Part shown: positions 26,564-34,561 of the stretch, piece after piece | Numbering within the stretch: the stretch's first letter is position 1 | How the letters are laid out: each line of letters starts with the position of its first letter | Assembly (NCBI GenBank): GCA_045589355.1 | Contig: JAZNOW010000013.1 | Span: 1-64,000, forward strand | DNA length: 64,000 bases | Direction: 5' to 3' | Origin: RUG563 sp045589355 | Lineage (GTDB): Bacteria > Bacillota > Clostridia > Christensenellales > Aristaeellaceae | Position numbers and translations under genes: made by a program | Notes under the pieces: model-generated | Databases searched by the model: none | Told to the model about the DNA's origin: nothing | The model's input: the letters and a program-made list of their open reading frames with translations, nothing else

Positions 26564-29500
26564 ATGGCCGGTACTTATCTCGCTTCCGGACGCATGCTTT
26601 CCCTGCAGGGGGAAGTTTTGTGCGCCTCCGGCACGCGTCTTGCCTTTGACGGGGCGGAGGCAGTGGCCTTTTCCTGCACGCAGGGGGTGCAAAACGGCAT
26701 GCTGCCCGGGGCTGTGCCCGCAGCTTCCTGCACCCTCACCCTGTATGACCCTGCCGGCCGCTTCACCCGGGGCATTTCCCTGATGCACGCTCAGGTGCAG
26801 GCGGTGATGACGGGGGCCGGGGAAGAAAAGCCCCTTTGCTGTTTTTATGTGAACCGGGTGTCCAGTCAGGATGGCAGCGCCTTCCTCACCCTTTCCGGCC
26901 AGGATGGGCTGGGCACGTTTTTCGACACCCTGTGGCAGGATGACGTTGTGTACCCGGCCACGCTGAAAACCATTGCGGAAAGGGTGCTGGAAAAAGCGGG
27001 CTGCCCCAATACGCTTTCCTTTCCCTGCCAGGAGCATGTGGTGGAAAGCATGCCCGGCTGGGGAGAAATTTCCCTTCGCGGTGCCCTTTCCTTTCTTGCC
27101 CAGGCCAGCGGCTGCTTTGCCCGGGCGGACGGAAGCGGCAGGGTGCAGCTGGTGCCGGCGTATGATGCAACGGAAACGCCTTACCAGATCCATCCCGAAA
27201 ATACGTTCAAACGGGTGCATGGTGATGCGGTGTTCGGCCCCCTCAAAGGGGTGCGCATCGCCTTGCAGGGGGCCGGGAAGGAGGAGCCGCCCCTGATTGT
27301 CCGGCTGGATGAAACGCCGCTGGATGATACGAATTCCTTGTCTGTTTCCGGCAACCCCCTGTTTTCCGCAGCCAGGGCGGGCAGCCGTTCCCTGGCCATT
27401 GATATGCTTTCTGCCATGAAGGGCATGCACCTGACAAGGCTGCAGGTTTCCTGGCAGGGGGATCCTTCCGTTACATTGGGTCGGCGCATCCGGGTGTGGG
27501 ATACGCTGGGCGGCTTTACCGATGCCTGTGTCACCTCCCTTTCCTGGCAGGCGGACAACGGCTTTTCCATGCAGACGGATTGCAATTACCAAAGGGCGGC
27601 GTCCACTGTGGGCAAGGTGTTTACGCAAAGCGGCGGCATCAACGGTGCCCTTTTGCAGGGGGAAGTGGACGGCGCTTTGCTGAAAAAGGAAAGCATCGCC
27701 ACCCGGCATCTGGCCGCCGCAGCCGTTACGGCGGAAAAACTGAACGCCGGCAGCGTGACGGCAGAAAAGCTGGCGGCATCCAGCGTGCAGGCGCATCATT
27801 TGCAGGCGGACAGCGTCACGGCGGAAAAACTGGCAGCCGCAGCCGTTACGACGGAAAAACTGGCGGCAGGGGCGGTGACGGCGGATAAACTGCAAAGCAA
27901 ATCCATCACCGCCCATCAGCTGCAGGCAGGACTCATCACCGCCGACAGCGGCCTGATTTCGGACAGCGCCATCGGTACCGCCCAGATCGCCGACGGCAGC
28001 ATCACGGAAGCAAAGATTGTTTCCCTGAATGCGGACGTGATCCAATCCGGCACCCTGCAGACGGACCGTTTGCTGCTCACCGGGGAAGGGGGCGTGGTGT
28101 ATGAGATCAATGCGGCGTCCTCCGGCCTTACTCAAAGCGAATTGAGCGAGGAAGAATATAAAAACAAGATTGATGGCAGCGTGCTGGTGGCAAAGAGCGT
28201 GACGGCGGCCCAGATCGCCGCGGAAAGCATTACTGCCAACGAAATCCTTTCCGGCGCCGTGACCACGGACAAGCTTTCCGCCAACGCCGTCACCGCGGAT
28301 AAACTGGCGGCCCAGAGCGTGACGGCCAACAAGCTGGCCAGCGACGTGGGCAGCAGCCTTGACCTTTCCAGCAACAACAGCGTGAAGCTGATGGTGGATC
28401 AGGTGCAGGTGGGCGGCACGAACCTTCTGCCGGACACAAGGCTGATGGAAAACTGGCACAATTCTTCGGCTGCCGGCAAGCCTGTTGCATGGTACACAGA
28501 CAGCGACGGCTTCGGCGTAGCCAGCTGGCCGGTATCCACGGAAATCACATGGTCGGCCATTCGCCCGCCTGTTTCGGAGTGCATCCGCTATGAACAGGTG
28601 CGGGGCAAAACGGTGACCTGTTCCTTTGAATTCCGTGGGGAAGGATGGACAAGCGGAGCCGACCTGCGGCTGTACTTTGCCCTTTTTAACGGAAACACAC
28701 GAACCAAGTATCGGTACTTTGCGAACCTTCCCGTAACCCCCGGAAGCGAGTGGCAGAAGTTCACCAAGACAACGCTGATCAATGACGATACCCTGAACGC
28801 AGGCAGCGGCGAAATTACGGAAGACACCGTGTTTGCCGCGGTGATCTACAACCACGCTTTGGAAGCCTGTGAAGTAAGGAAAGTGAAACTGGAAATCGGC
28901 ACCAGGGCCACCGATTGGTCGCCATCCCCGGAGGATGGGGCGTACACCACATCTGCCGTACTGGACAGGACGGGAATCCATCTGAACACCGGCGGCACCT
29001 TCACCGTGGACAGCCAGAACTTCGACGTGGACGGGGAAGGCAAAATGACGGCCAAAGCCGGTTCCATCGGCGGCTGGGAAATTGCCCCCGGCAGCCTGAA
29101 AAGCGGCAGTGGCACCAGCCATGTGCGCCTTTCCACAGAGGATGCCACCTATGCCATCTGGGCCGGTGCGGAGGCAGGAGCAAGTGCCCCTTTCCGCGTG
29201 ACGAAGGACGGCAAGGTGTACCTGACCAAACTCTATGTGACGGATGAAAACGGCAATGCCCAGGCGAACCCCGTGAACCTGTCCGGCAGCTGGTGGCGCA
29301 CCAGCCGTGCGGTGCAAAGCATGGAAGTTTCCGGCAATACGCTAACCATTACATTGTACGATGGAACAACCGTAAATTTTAAGAAGGCCTCCGTTGTTGC
29401 GATAGACCAAACATGGAGCGGAGGCCGACAAACAATTACAACGACCACAGATGGTATAACGCTTTCTGGGGAAACAACAACCAGCGTGAATAGTACCCCG

Positions 29501-29797
29501 GCCAATTTGACATGGGGTGGTACAAACAATGCGACAGCAACGTTTAATGTGACGAGCGACAAAGGCACGATTGTTACAGGCATGAAAGTAAATGCAAACA
29601 GCGTGTACGAAGCTGGTTATAAAGCTGGTTACGAAGCGGCAAAGGCGGCGGTAACGGTGAGCGGCAGCATTGCATCTATTCGCAATACAGCAGCCAACTA
29701 CTTCTACGCATCGGCTAACGCATACGCGCACATTGATGGCGAACAGGTGGCAAGCACATCTTTCAGCGGCAGCCAGGTAATCAATGTGGGGCAGTAA
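26564..29797 (+). CDS. Tail hub / tail spike protein with repeat stalk
   Basis: 1077 residues, RBS GGAGG. Residues 1-360 form a hub-like part resembling gp27/Tal-type baseplate domains. About 380-610 is a stalk of imperfect 10- to 15-residue repeats (AVTAEKLAAGAVTADKL), typical of trimeric phage fibres. About 617-790 is a jelly-roll, carbohydrate-binding-like region beginning GGTNLLPDT. A conserved GSIGGWEIAPGSL module follows, then a C-terminal tip from about 930. The tip coding region (29340-29797) is visibly more AT-rich, suggesting exchange of the receptor-binding part. Confidence 0.8.
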   Translation: MAGTYLASGRMLSLQGEVLCASGTRLAFDGAEAVAFSCTQGVQNGMLPGAVPAASCTLTLYDPAGRFTRGISLMHAQVQAVMTGAGEEKPLCCFYVNRVSSQDGSAFLTLSGQDGLGTFFDTLWQDDVVYPATLKTIAERVLEKAGCPNTLSFPCQEHVVESMPGWGEISLRGALSFLAQASGCFARADGSGRVQLVPAYDATETPYQIHPENTFKRVHGDAVFGPLKGVRIALQGAGKEEPPLIVRLDETPLDDTNSLSVSGNPLFSAARAGSRSLAIDMLSAMKGMHLTRLQVSWQGDPSVTLGRRIRVWDTLGGFTDACVTSLSWQADNGFSMQTDCNYQRAASTVGKVFTQSGGINGALLQGEVDGALLKKESIATRHLAAAAVTAEKLNAGSVTAEKLAASSVQAHHLQADSVTAEKLAAAAVTTEKLAAGAVTADKLQSKSITAHQLQAGLITADSGLISDSAIGTAQIADGSITEAKIVSLNADVIQSGTLQTDRLLLTGEGGVVYEINAASSGLTQSELSEEEYKNKIDGSVLVAKSVTAAQIAAESITANEILSGAVTTDKLSANAVTADKLAAQSVTANKLASDVGSSLDLSSNNSVKLMVDQVQVGGTNLLPDTRLMENWHNSSAAGKPVAWYTDSDGFGVASWPVSTEITWSAIRPPVSECIRYEQVRGKTVTCSFEFRGEGWTSGADLRLYFALFNGNTRTKYRYFANLPVTPGSEWQKFTKTTLINDDTLNAGSGEITEDTVFAAVIYNHALEACEVRKVKLEIGTRATDWSPSPEDGAYTTSAVLDRTGIHLNTGGTFTVDSQNFDVDGEGKMTAKAGSIGGWEIAPGSLKSGSGTSHVRLSTEDATYAIWAGAEAGASAPFRVTKDGKVYLTKLYVTDENGNAQANPVNLSGSWWRTSRAVQSMEVSGNTLTITLYDGTTVNFKKASVVAIDQTWSGGRQTITTTTDGITLSGETTTSVNSTPANLTWGGTNNATATFNVTSDKGTIVTGMKVNANSVYEAGYKAGYEAAKAAVTVSGSIASIRNTAANYFYASANAYAHIDGEQVASTSFSGSQVINVGQ

Positions 29798-29806
29798 GGA
29801 GCAAAT

Positions 29807-30529
29807 ATGACCAACGAACAGTTTTCACAAGGCTTGAAAAAGAATATTGACCGTGTCCGGGAATATGAACTGGGCATGGATGGCACCGGCGGCAAGTGCG
29901 ATTGCATCGGCCTGATCATCGGCGCCATCCGCCTGGCCGGGGGCAAATGGACAGGCACCCACGGCAGCAATTATGCCGCCAGGAATGCCATGCAGGGGTT
30001 TGGGAAAATCACATCCCCCTCGCAGCTTCGGGTGAATGATATTGTCTTTAAGCACCGGGCGCCTGGGGAAGAAAATTACGCTCTGCCCGCTTCCTACAAG
30101 GGGCATGCCGATCCCAATGATTATTACCATGTGGGCGTTGTGACCGGCATTGCTCCGCTTGTCATCACCCATTGCACCGGCGTATCCGGCGGCATCAAAA
30201 AGGATACATCCCTTGGTAAATGGAGCCATGCGGGCACATACAAGGGCCTTGATGATGCCGTGTATGAAACGGAAAGCTATTTTGTTACCGGCGGTAAACT
30301 GAAAGTGCGCACCGGCCCCGGCGAAAAATACCCGGTGATGGATCATCTGGCAAACGGCGCTCAGGTGTCCGGTACGAAAGAAGAAAATGGATGGGTGTTC
30401 CTTCCGGAAAAGGGGGGCTATTGCATGGCAAGGTATCTGCAAAAAGCGCGGAATGCTTCTCTTCATAAGGCCGTGCAGCTGCTGGAAAAAGCCCTTTTGC
30501 TGCTTCGGGAAACGGAGGTATCGCCATGA
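29807..30529 (+). CDS. Endolysin: NlpC/P60-type peptidase with SH3 domain
   Basis: 240 residues, RBS AAGGAGC. The N-terminal NlpC/P60 cysteine peptidase has the catalytic Cys in GKCDCIGL (C33) and the catalytic His in YYHVGVVTG (about 108). The C-terminal SH3_3 wall-binding domain is about 162-210 (LKVRTGPGEKYPVM, WVFLPE). There is no signal peptide, so release needs the holin. It cleaves peptide bonds in peptidoglycan. The stop overlaps the next start. Confidence 0.9.
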   Translation: MTNEQFSQGLKKNIDRVREYELGMDGTGGKCDCIGLIIGAIRLAGGKWTGTHGSNYAARNAMQGFGKITSPSQLRVNDIVFKHRAPGEENYALPASYKGHADPNDYYHVGVVTGIAPLVITHCTGVSGGIKKDTSLGKWSHAGTYKGLDDAVYETESYFVTGGKLKVRTGPGEKYPVMDHLANGAQVSGTKEENGWVFLPEKGGYCMARYLQKARNASLHKAVQLLEKALLLLRETEVSP

Positions 30530-30744
30530 CGGAAGGGATCTGGGTGGCCATCATTTCCCTGATCGGCACCCTGGGGGGCACTTTGGGCGGCATTCTTGTT
30601 TCCAACCGGCTGACGGTGTACCGCATTGCCCAGCTGGAGGAAAAGGTGAACAAGCACAACAACCTGGTGGAGCGCACCTACCGGCTGGAGGGGCGCATGA
30701 CCGAAGCGGAGCACGATATCCGTGATATGAAGAAAGGAAGCTGA
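30526..30744 (+). CDS. Small XhlA/DUF7365-like membrane protein of the lysis module
   Basis: 72 residues; the ATG overlaps the endolysin stop. One N-terminal membrane helix (about 5-27, rich in Gly) and a C-terminal coiled coil (VNKHNNLVERTYRLEGRMTE) are typical of haemolysin XhlA or DUF7365 proteins next to holins. It probably assists lysis or membrane anchoring. Confidence 0.75.
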   Translation: MTEGIWVAIISLIGTLGGTLGGILVSNRLTVYRIAQLEEKVNKHNNLVERTYRLEGRMTEAEHDIRDMKKGS

Positions 30745-30749
30745 AGAAA

Positions 30750-30935
30750 GTGAAGCAGAACAGGCTGAAAAGCTGGGCTTTGTGGACGGCCATCGGCGCG
30801 CTGATCGTCTTTTGTGTGAAGGAATTCGGCGGGCTGGATATTTCCGGCACGGTGGACGGGCTGCTGAATGTATTGTGCCCGGTGCTGGTGGGCTTTGGCA
30901 TCATCAACGACCCCACAAACGCTCATCAGCTTTAA
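30750..30935 (+). CDS. Phage holin (phi LC3-like)
   Basis: 61 residues with GTG start at 30750 after AAAGGAAG. Two membrane segments (about 8-24 and 36-50) end with GFGIINDPT, the hallmark of phi LC3-type holins. It forms membrane holes that let the endolysin reach the wall. It is the last gene of the operon. Confidence 0.85.
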   Translation: MKQNRLKSWALWTAIGALIVFCVKEFGGLDISGTVDGLLNVLCPVLVGFGIINDPTNAHQL

Positions 30936-30945
30936 GTTTTCTGGA

Positions 30946-30971
30946 CCGCCAGGCAATTGGCGGTTTTTTAT
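30946..30971 (+). terminator. Terminator of the phage-like operon
   Basis: CCGCCA, a 6-nt loop, TGGCGG and then T6, 10 bp after the holin stop. Confidence 0.85.
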
Positions 30972-31000
30972 TTGCTTTCCGCAGGAGAATGGTATATACT
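30972..31000 (+). promoter_or_regulatory. Putative promoter of the PIG-L gene
   Basis: TTGCTT (30972-30977), a 17-nt spacer and TATACT (30995-31000), 35 bp before the ATG and directly after the operon terminator. Confidence 0.6.
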
Positions 31001-31035
31001 GGATGCAGGAAAAAACGAAACGAGGCTGGTGCACC

Positions 31036-32160
31036 ATGAAAAAATGGTTTGTGTTGGGTTTGCTGCTTTTGTGCCTTATGCCCTTTGGAGCCATGGGGGA
31101 AGAAGCACAGGAGATTACCGGGCAATGCACGTTCACCTTCGCCCCCCGCTCCCAGGGGAAAAAGGACATGACGGACAATTCGTACCTGACGGCGTACACG
31201 GGCAAATACCTGGAGATCATCGCGCCGGAAGGAAAGGAATGCCACGGGATGTATCTTTCTTTTTCCGGAAGGGAAGCGCCTTATCAGGTGCAGGTGATGC
31301 AGCAGGAGGGGGAATGGGAAACCCTTCTTTCCGATGACCGCCTTTATGCCAACAGCTACCTGCCCCTGCCCGGCCTTTCCCGTTTCCGCATTGTGCCGGT
31401 GACGGCGGAGAATATTTCCATTGCAGAAATCCATCTGCTGGGGGAAGGGGAAACGCCTGCCTGGGTGCAGGATTGGCGGCCCTTTGAAGGCAAGGCGGAC
31501 CTGATGGTGCTTTCGGCCCATGGGGATGACGAATTGCTGTTCTTTGGCGGCATCATTCCCTATTATGCCGGAGAAATGCAAAAGAACGTCATCGTCTGCT
31601 ACCTGACCGACCAGACCTCCTGCCGCCGTAACGAACTGCTGGACGGGCTGTGGCTGTGCGGCGTGCGGGCATACCCTGCCATGGGTGTTTTCAAGGACAT
31701 CAAAAACAATTCCCTGGGGGACAGCTATGGCTTCTGGGGCGAAAAGAACGTGGTGGCATACATTGAAGGGCTTTTCCGCCATTATCAGCCCGATGTGGTG
31801 CTGACCCACGACAAAGGCGGCGAATACGGCCATGGCGCCCATCGGGTGTGTGCCGATGCGGCCATCAAGGCGCTGAAGACGGCAGCAGAAGGGGAAAACG
31901 GCTGGCAGGTGAAAAAGCTGTACCTGCACCTGTATCGGGAAAACCGGATCACCTTTGACTGGCGAAAGCCTCTTGCTTTCTTTGACGGGCGCACCGCCTT
32001 TGACGTGGCGGAAGCGGCCTTTGAATGCCATGTGTCCCAGCAAAGCAACGGCCTCATTGTGCAGGACTGGGGGCCCTACGCCAACAACCTTTTCGGGCTT
32101 TACCATTCCACCGTGGGCCCGGATGAAGCGGCGGATGATCTTTTTGAACACATTGAATAA
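31036..32160 (+). CDS. Secreted PIG-L family deacetylase
   Basis: 374 residues from the ATG at 31036; upstream in-frame codons overlap the promoter. A signal peptide spans 1-22. An N-terminal beta domain (about 30-150) precedes the PIG-L/LmbE Zn-dependent deacetylase domain with its AHGDDE metal motif (about 162-167) and later HGAHRVCADAA (third ligand His). Family members remove N-acetyl groups from GlcNAc-containing substrates. The extracellular location suggests wall or glycan processing. It is transcribed separately from the phage-like operon, so lysis involvement is unlikely. Confidence 0.87.
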   Translation: MKKWFVLGLLLLCLMPFGAMGEEAQEITGQCTFTFAPRSQGKKDMTDNSYLTAYTGKYLEIIAPEGKECHGMYLSFSGREAPYQVQVMQQEGEWETLLSDDRLYANSYLPLPGLSRFRIVPVTAENISIAEIHLLGEGETPAWVQDWRPFEGKADLMVLSAHGDDELLFFGGIIPYYAGEMQKNVIVCYLTDQTSCRRNELLDGLWLCGVRAYPAMGVFKDIKNNSLGDSYGFWGEKNVVAYIEGLFRHYQPDVVLTHDKGGEYGHGAHRVCADAAIKALKTAAEGENGWQVKKLYLHLYRENRITFDWRKPLAFFDGRTAFDVAEAAFECHVSQQSNGLIVQDWGPYANNLFGLYHSTVGPDEAADDLFEHIE

Positions 32161-32170
32161 ACAGGCAAGT

Positions 32171-32594
32171 GAGCGGCAGGAACATTTTCCTGCCGCTCAG
32201 ATTGTCAAAAAACCCACTCTGGGGATGTATGAAGGGGACGCAGCCCCTTCATGTGTAATCCGCAGGGGTGGCTTTGCCGCCCCGAGGGCCGAACCTGCCG
32301 CTGCCTGTGGCAGATACAGGCAGGTGAAGGCCCAATGAGGCACAGAGTTCATGCCGCCTGTGCGGCAATGAACGACAATGCCGAATTGTGAGCAGGCGCC
32401 TATGGCGCTTCCTCTATCAATTTACGGCCGTAAAAATAGGGTTTGCAGCTTCCATAAGGAGGCTGCAAACCCATTTTTACAGTAAATGTGATGTGATCGA
32501 ATGAAAGAGCGTTTTACGCACTTTCATTCGCAGGGTGTCAAAAATTCTTTTTTGACACCCTGACCGGCAGGAACATTTTCCTGCCGCTTTTTTT
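32171..32594 (+). repeat. Hairpin array bounded by a 24-bp direct repeat (MITE-like)
   Basis: There is no credible gene between 32161 and 32690. A 24-bp palindromic terminator sequence occurs at 32174-32197 and again at 32565-32588. Just inside lie inverted TTGTCAAAAAA (32202-32212) and TTTTTTGACA (32548-32557). Between them are at least six hairpins: 32231-32250, 32261-32280, 32341-32365, a 19-bp stem 32430-32480, 32498-32530 and 32531-32562. The pattern fits a small non-autonomous element that inserted in a terminator, or a tandem terminator/structured RNA region. Confidence 0.65.
32565..32594 (+). terminator. Rho-independent terminator
   Basis: CGGCAGGAA pairs with TTCCTGCCG around CATT, followed by T7. 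It is probably the original terminator of the PIG-L gene. Confidence 0.75.
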
Positions 32595-32629
32595 GTTCCG
32601 CCGCCCTGCCGGCTTTTTTTCACCGATGC

Positions 32630-32658
32630 TTGACAAAAAATAAAGAAACGCCCATAAT
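32630..32658 (+). promoter_or_regulatory. Sigma-A promoter of the RyR gene
   Basis: TTGACA (32630-32635), a 17-nt spacer and CATAAT (32653-32658), 32 bp upstream of the start. Confidence 0.8.
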
Positions 32659-32690
32659 GAACAAAACAACATTTGTATACGAAAGGAAAA

Positions 32691-34529
32691 ATGGATATGA
32701 GTTGGCGTATCTGCTTTTTTGCAGCCCTGGCTGTGCTGGCGATCAGCATCCTGACGGCCATTTATCGTTCTGCGGCCCGGCTGCGCTGGGGACGGGTGGT
32801 GAAGCCCGTGCACATTCTGTTTGCCGGCTTTTTTTCGGCCTGCGTGCTGGTGTGCCTGCCGGCGTTTCTGGCCCAGGGGCAGGGAGCGCCCATGCAGGCG
32901 GATAAGGCGATCGTGTTTGCCTTCCAGTGTGCCATCCGTGTGTTTGGCGCAGACGGTATGTACTCCGCCATTCTGGAGCATGTGGATCAGGCGCCGGAGC
33001 GCCTGCGCAATGCGTACATCGGGCTGACCATGGTGGTACAGTTTTTTTCGCCCCTTCTGTCGTTTACTTTCCTGTTCTCTTTCTTCAAAAACCTTTCTGC
33101 ACTGGCGCGCTACAGCCTGAGCTATTTCCGGGATGTGTATGTGTTTTCTCAGCTGAACGATCATTCCTGCCTGCTGGCCGCTGATATTATGAAGAACCAT
33201 CCCCATGCCCGGGTGGCGTTTGCCGGGGTGCACGGCGGGGATGACCAGCAGGAAAGCCTGCTGGAAAACACCCGGGAGATGGGTGCCATCTGCTTCAAAA
33301 AAACGGTGGATCATATCAACTGGCGTTTCCACAGCCGGAAAAAAGCCCTGTATTTCTTTGCCATCGGCCGGGATGAACTGCAAAACGTCAATGACGCTCA
33401 AAAACTGAGCGGCCGTTATGCCGACCGGGACAAAACCCATCTGTACATTTTCTCCACCGGGGTGGAAGGAAAGCTGCTTTTATCCGCCCTGAAGCGGGAT
33501 AAAATGAAAGTGCGCCGGGTGGACCCTGTGCGTTCGCTGGTGCTTCGCATTTTGCATGAAGAAGGCGGGCGGCTTTTTGCCGGGGCACGGCCGATGGAAA
33601 ACGCCCGGGAAAAGCAGATCAGCGCGGTGCTGGTGGGCCTTGGCGGGCGTGGCAGCGAAATGCTCAAGGGCCTCAGCTGGTATTGTCAGATGGACGGCTA
33701 CCGGCTGAAGATCCATGCGTTCGATGCCGATCCTCTGGCCGGTGATAAGCTGGCCGCGCGCTGCCCCGAACTGATGAATGATAAATTTAACCGCAATGCG
33801 GACCCGGATGACGCCGTTTACGATATCACCGTGCATGCCGGGTGCGATGTGGAAACCAAGGCCTTTGCGGATTGCATTGAAAAAATCCGGGATGCCACGT
33901 TTGTGTTTGTTTCGCTGGGGTCTGACGAAAAAAATATCACCGCGGCCGTGGAAATGCGCATGCTGTATGAACGCATGGGCCTGCATCCCGATATTTTCGC
34001 TGTGCTGCCCGGCAGCCGGTCCAAATCCATTCTCAGCCAGGCCACCAATAACGCCGGCCAGCCCTACGATATCACTTTTGTGGGGGATATGGCCTCCTCC
34101 TACACGGAGAAGGTGGTGCTGGATTACGAAATGGAAAAAGAGGCATTTGCCCGTCACTGCGCCTATTGCGATCATGATCCGGATAAAATGGAAGATTTCT
34201 GGCGCTATGAATACAATTATCATTCTTCCCTGGCGGCCGCTATTCATGCCGGGGCCAGGATCGACCAGCATATGACCGGCGCCGATAAGCCGGCGGAGGA
34301 ATTGACCCTTGAAGAAAGGTACATGGTGGAGAGGCTGGAACACCGGCGCTGGATTGCCTACATGCGGTCCGAAGGGTATGTGCACAGCGGCACCACCCAC
34401 GAATCCGGCCGCAACCATCTGGCCAAAACCCATCATGATCTGGTGCCTTTCGAGCATCTGCCCCAGCCCGTCAAACGGACGGACAGCCGCATGGGCGCGG
34501 CCATCTCCGCAGCGCAGAAAAAGGCGTGA
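32691..34529 (+). CDS. Membrane protein with two Rossmann domains and a RyR domain
   Basis: 612 residues from the ATG at 32691 (AAAGGA 4 nt upstream; the ATG at 32697 is the alternative). Three N-terminal membrane helices lie at about 3-25, 40-62 and 110-140. A TrkA-N-like segment follows (VYVFSQLNDHSCLLAADIM, about 155-180), then a second Rossmann unit (VLVGLGGRGSEML, about 308) with IHAFDAD. Residues about 540-605 are a ryanodine-receptor RyR repeat: LEHRRWIAYMRSEGYVHSG and TRRDSNHLAKTHHDLVPF-like pattern. Published surveys of nucleotide-based conflict systems place prokaryotic RyR with TrkA-like domains and suggest ligand sensing. It is the first gene of a pair with GH31. Confidence 0.8.
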   Translation: MDMSWRICFFAALAVLAISILTAIYRSAARLRWGRVVKPVHILFAGFFSACVLVCLPAFLAQGQGAPMQADKAIVFAFQCAIRVFGADGMYSAILEHVDQAPERLRNAYIGLTMVVQFFSPLLSFTFLFSFFKNLSALARYSLSYFRDVYVFSQLNDHSCLLAADIMKNHPHARVAFAGVHGGDDQQESLLENTREMGAICFKKTVDHINWRFHSRKKALYFFAIGRDELQNVNDAQKLSGRYADRDKTHLYIFSTGVEGKLLLSALKRDKMKVRRVDPVRSLVLRILHEEGGRLFAGARPMENAREKQISAVLVGLGGRGSEMLKGLSWYCQMDGYRLKIHAFDADPLAGDKLAARCPELMNDKFNRNADPDDAVYDITVHAGCDVETKAFADCIEKIRDATFVFVSLGSDEKNITAAVEMRMLYERMGLHPDIFAVLPGSRSKSILSQATNNAGQPYDITFVGDMASSYTEKVVLDYEMEKEAFARHCAYCDHDPDKMEDFWRYEYNYHSSLAAAIHAGARIDQHMTGADKPAEELTLEERYMVERLEHRRWIAYMRSEGYVHSGTTHESGRNHLAKTHHDLVPFEHLPQPVKRTDSRMGAAISAAQKKA

Positions 34530-34561
34530 TCTCATCGTAAAGCAAAAGGAGCGTTTGAGCT

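Larger units (their letters stand above)
18988..30971 (+). mobile_element. Phage-like head-tail-lysis operon (cryptic prophage or GTA-like)
   Basis: About 12 kb and 18 tightly packed plus-strand genes, many joined by ATGA overlaps, in canonical order: packaging, portal, scaffold, capsid, connectors, tail tube, chaperones, tape measure, tail hub/spike, endolysin and holin, closed by a terminator at 30946-30971. There is no integrase, repressor, replication, recombination or attachment-site gene. Base composition looks like the host except near the spike C-terminus. The capsid is P22-type while TerL is PBSX-type. It could be a decayed prophage, but every structural gene looks intact, so a domesticated particle is equally plausible. 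Confidence 0.85.

Noticed and set aside
26432..29317. A 961-codon minus-strand open frame
   Set aside because: Antisense of the tail spike gene; its apparent repeats mirror the AEKL repeats.
31036..32160. PIG-L deacetylase as part of the phage lysis module
   Set aside because: A terminator and separate promoter lie between, and it has a signal peptide and host-type domain.
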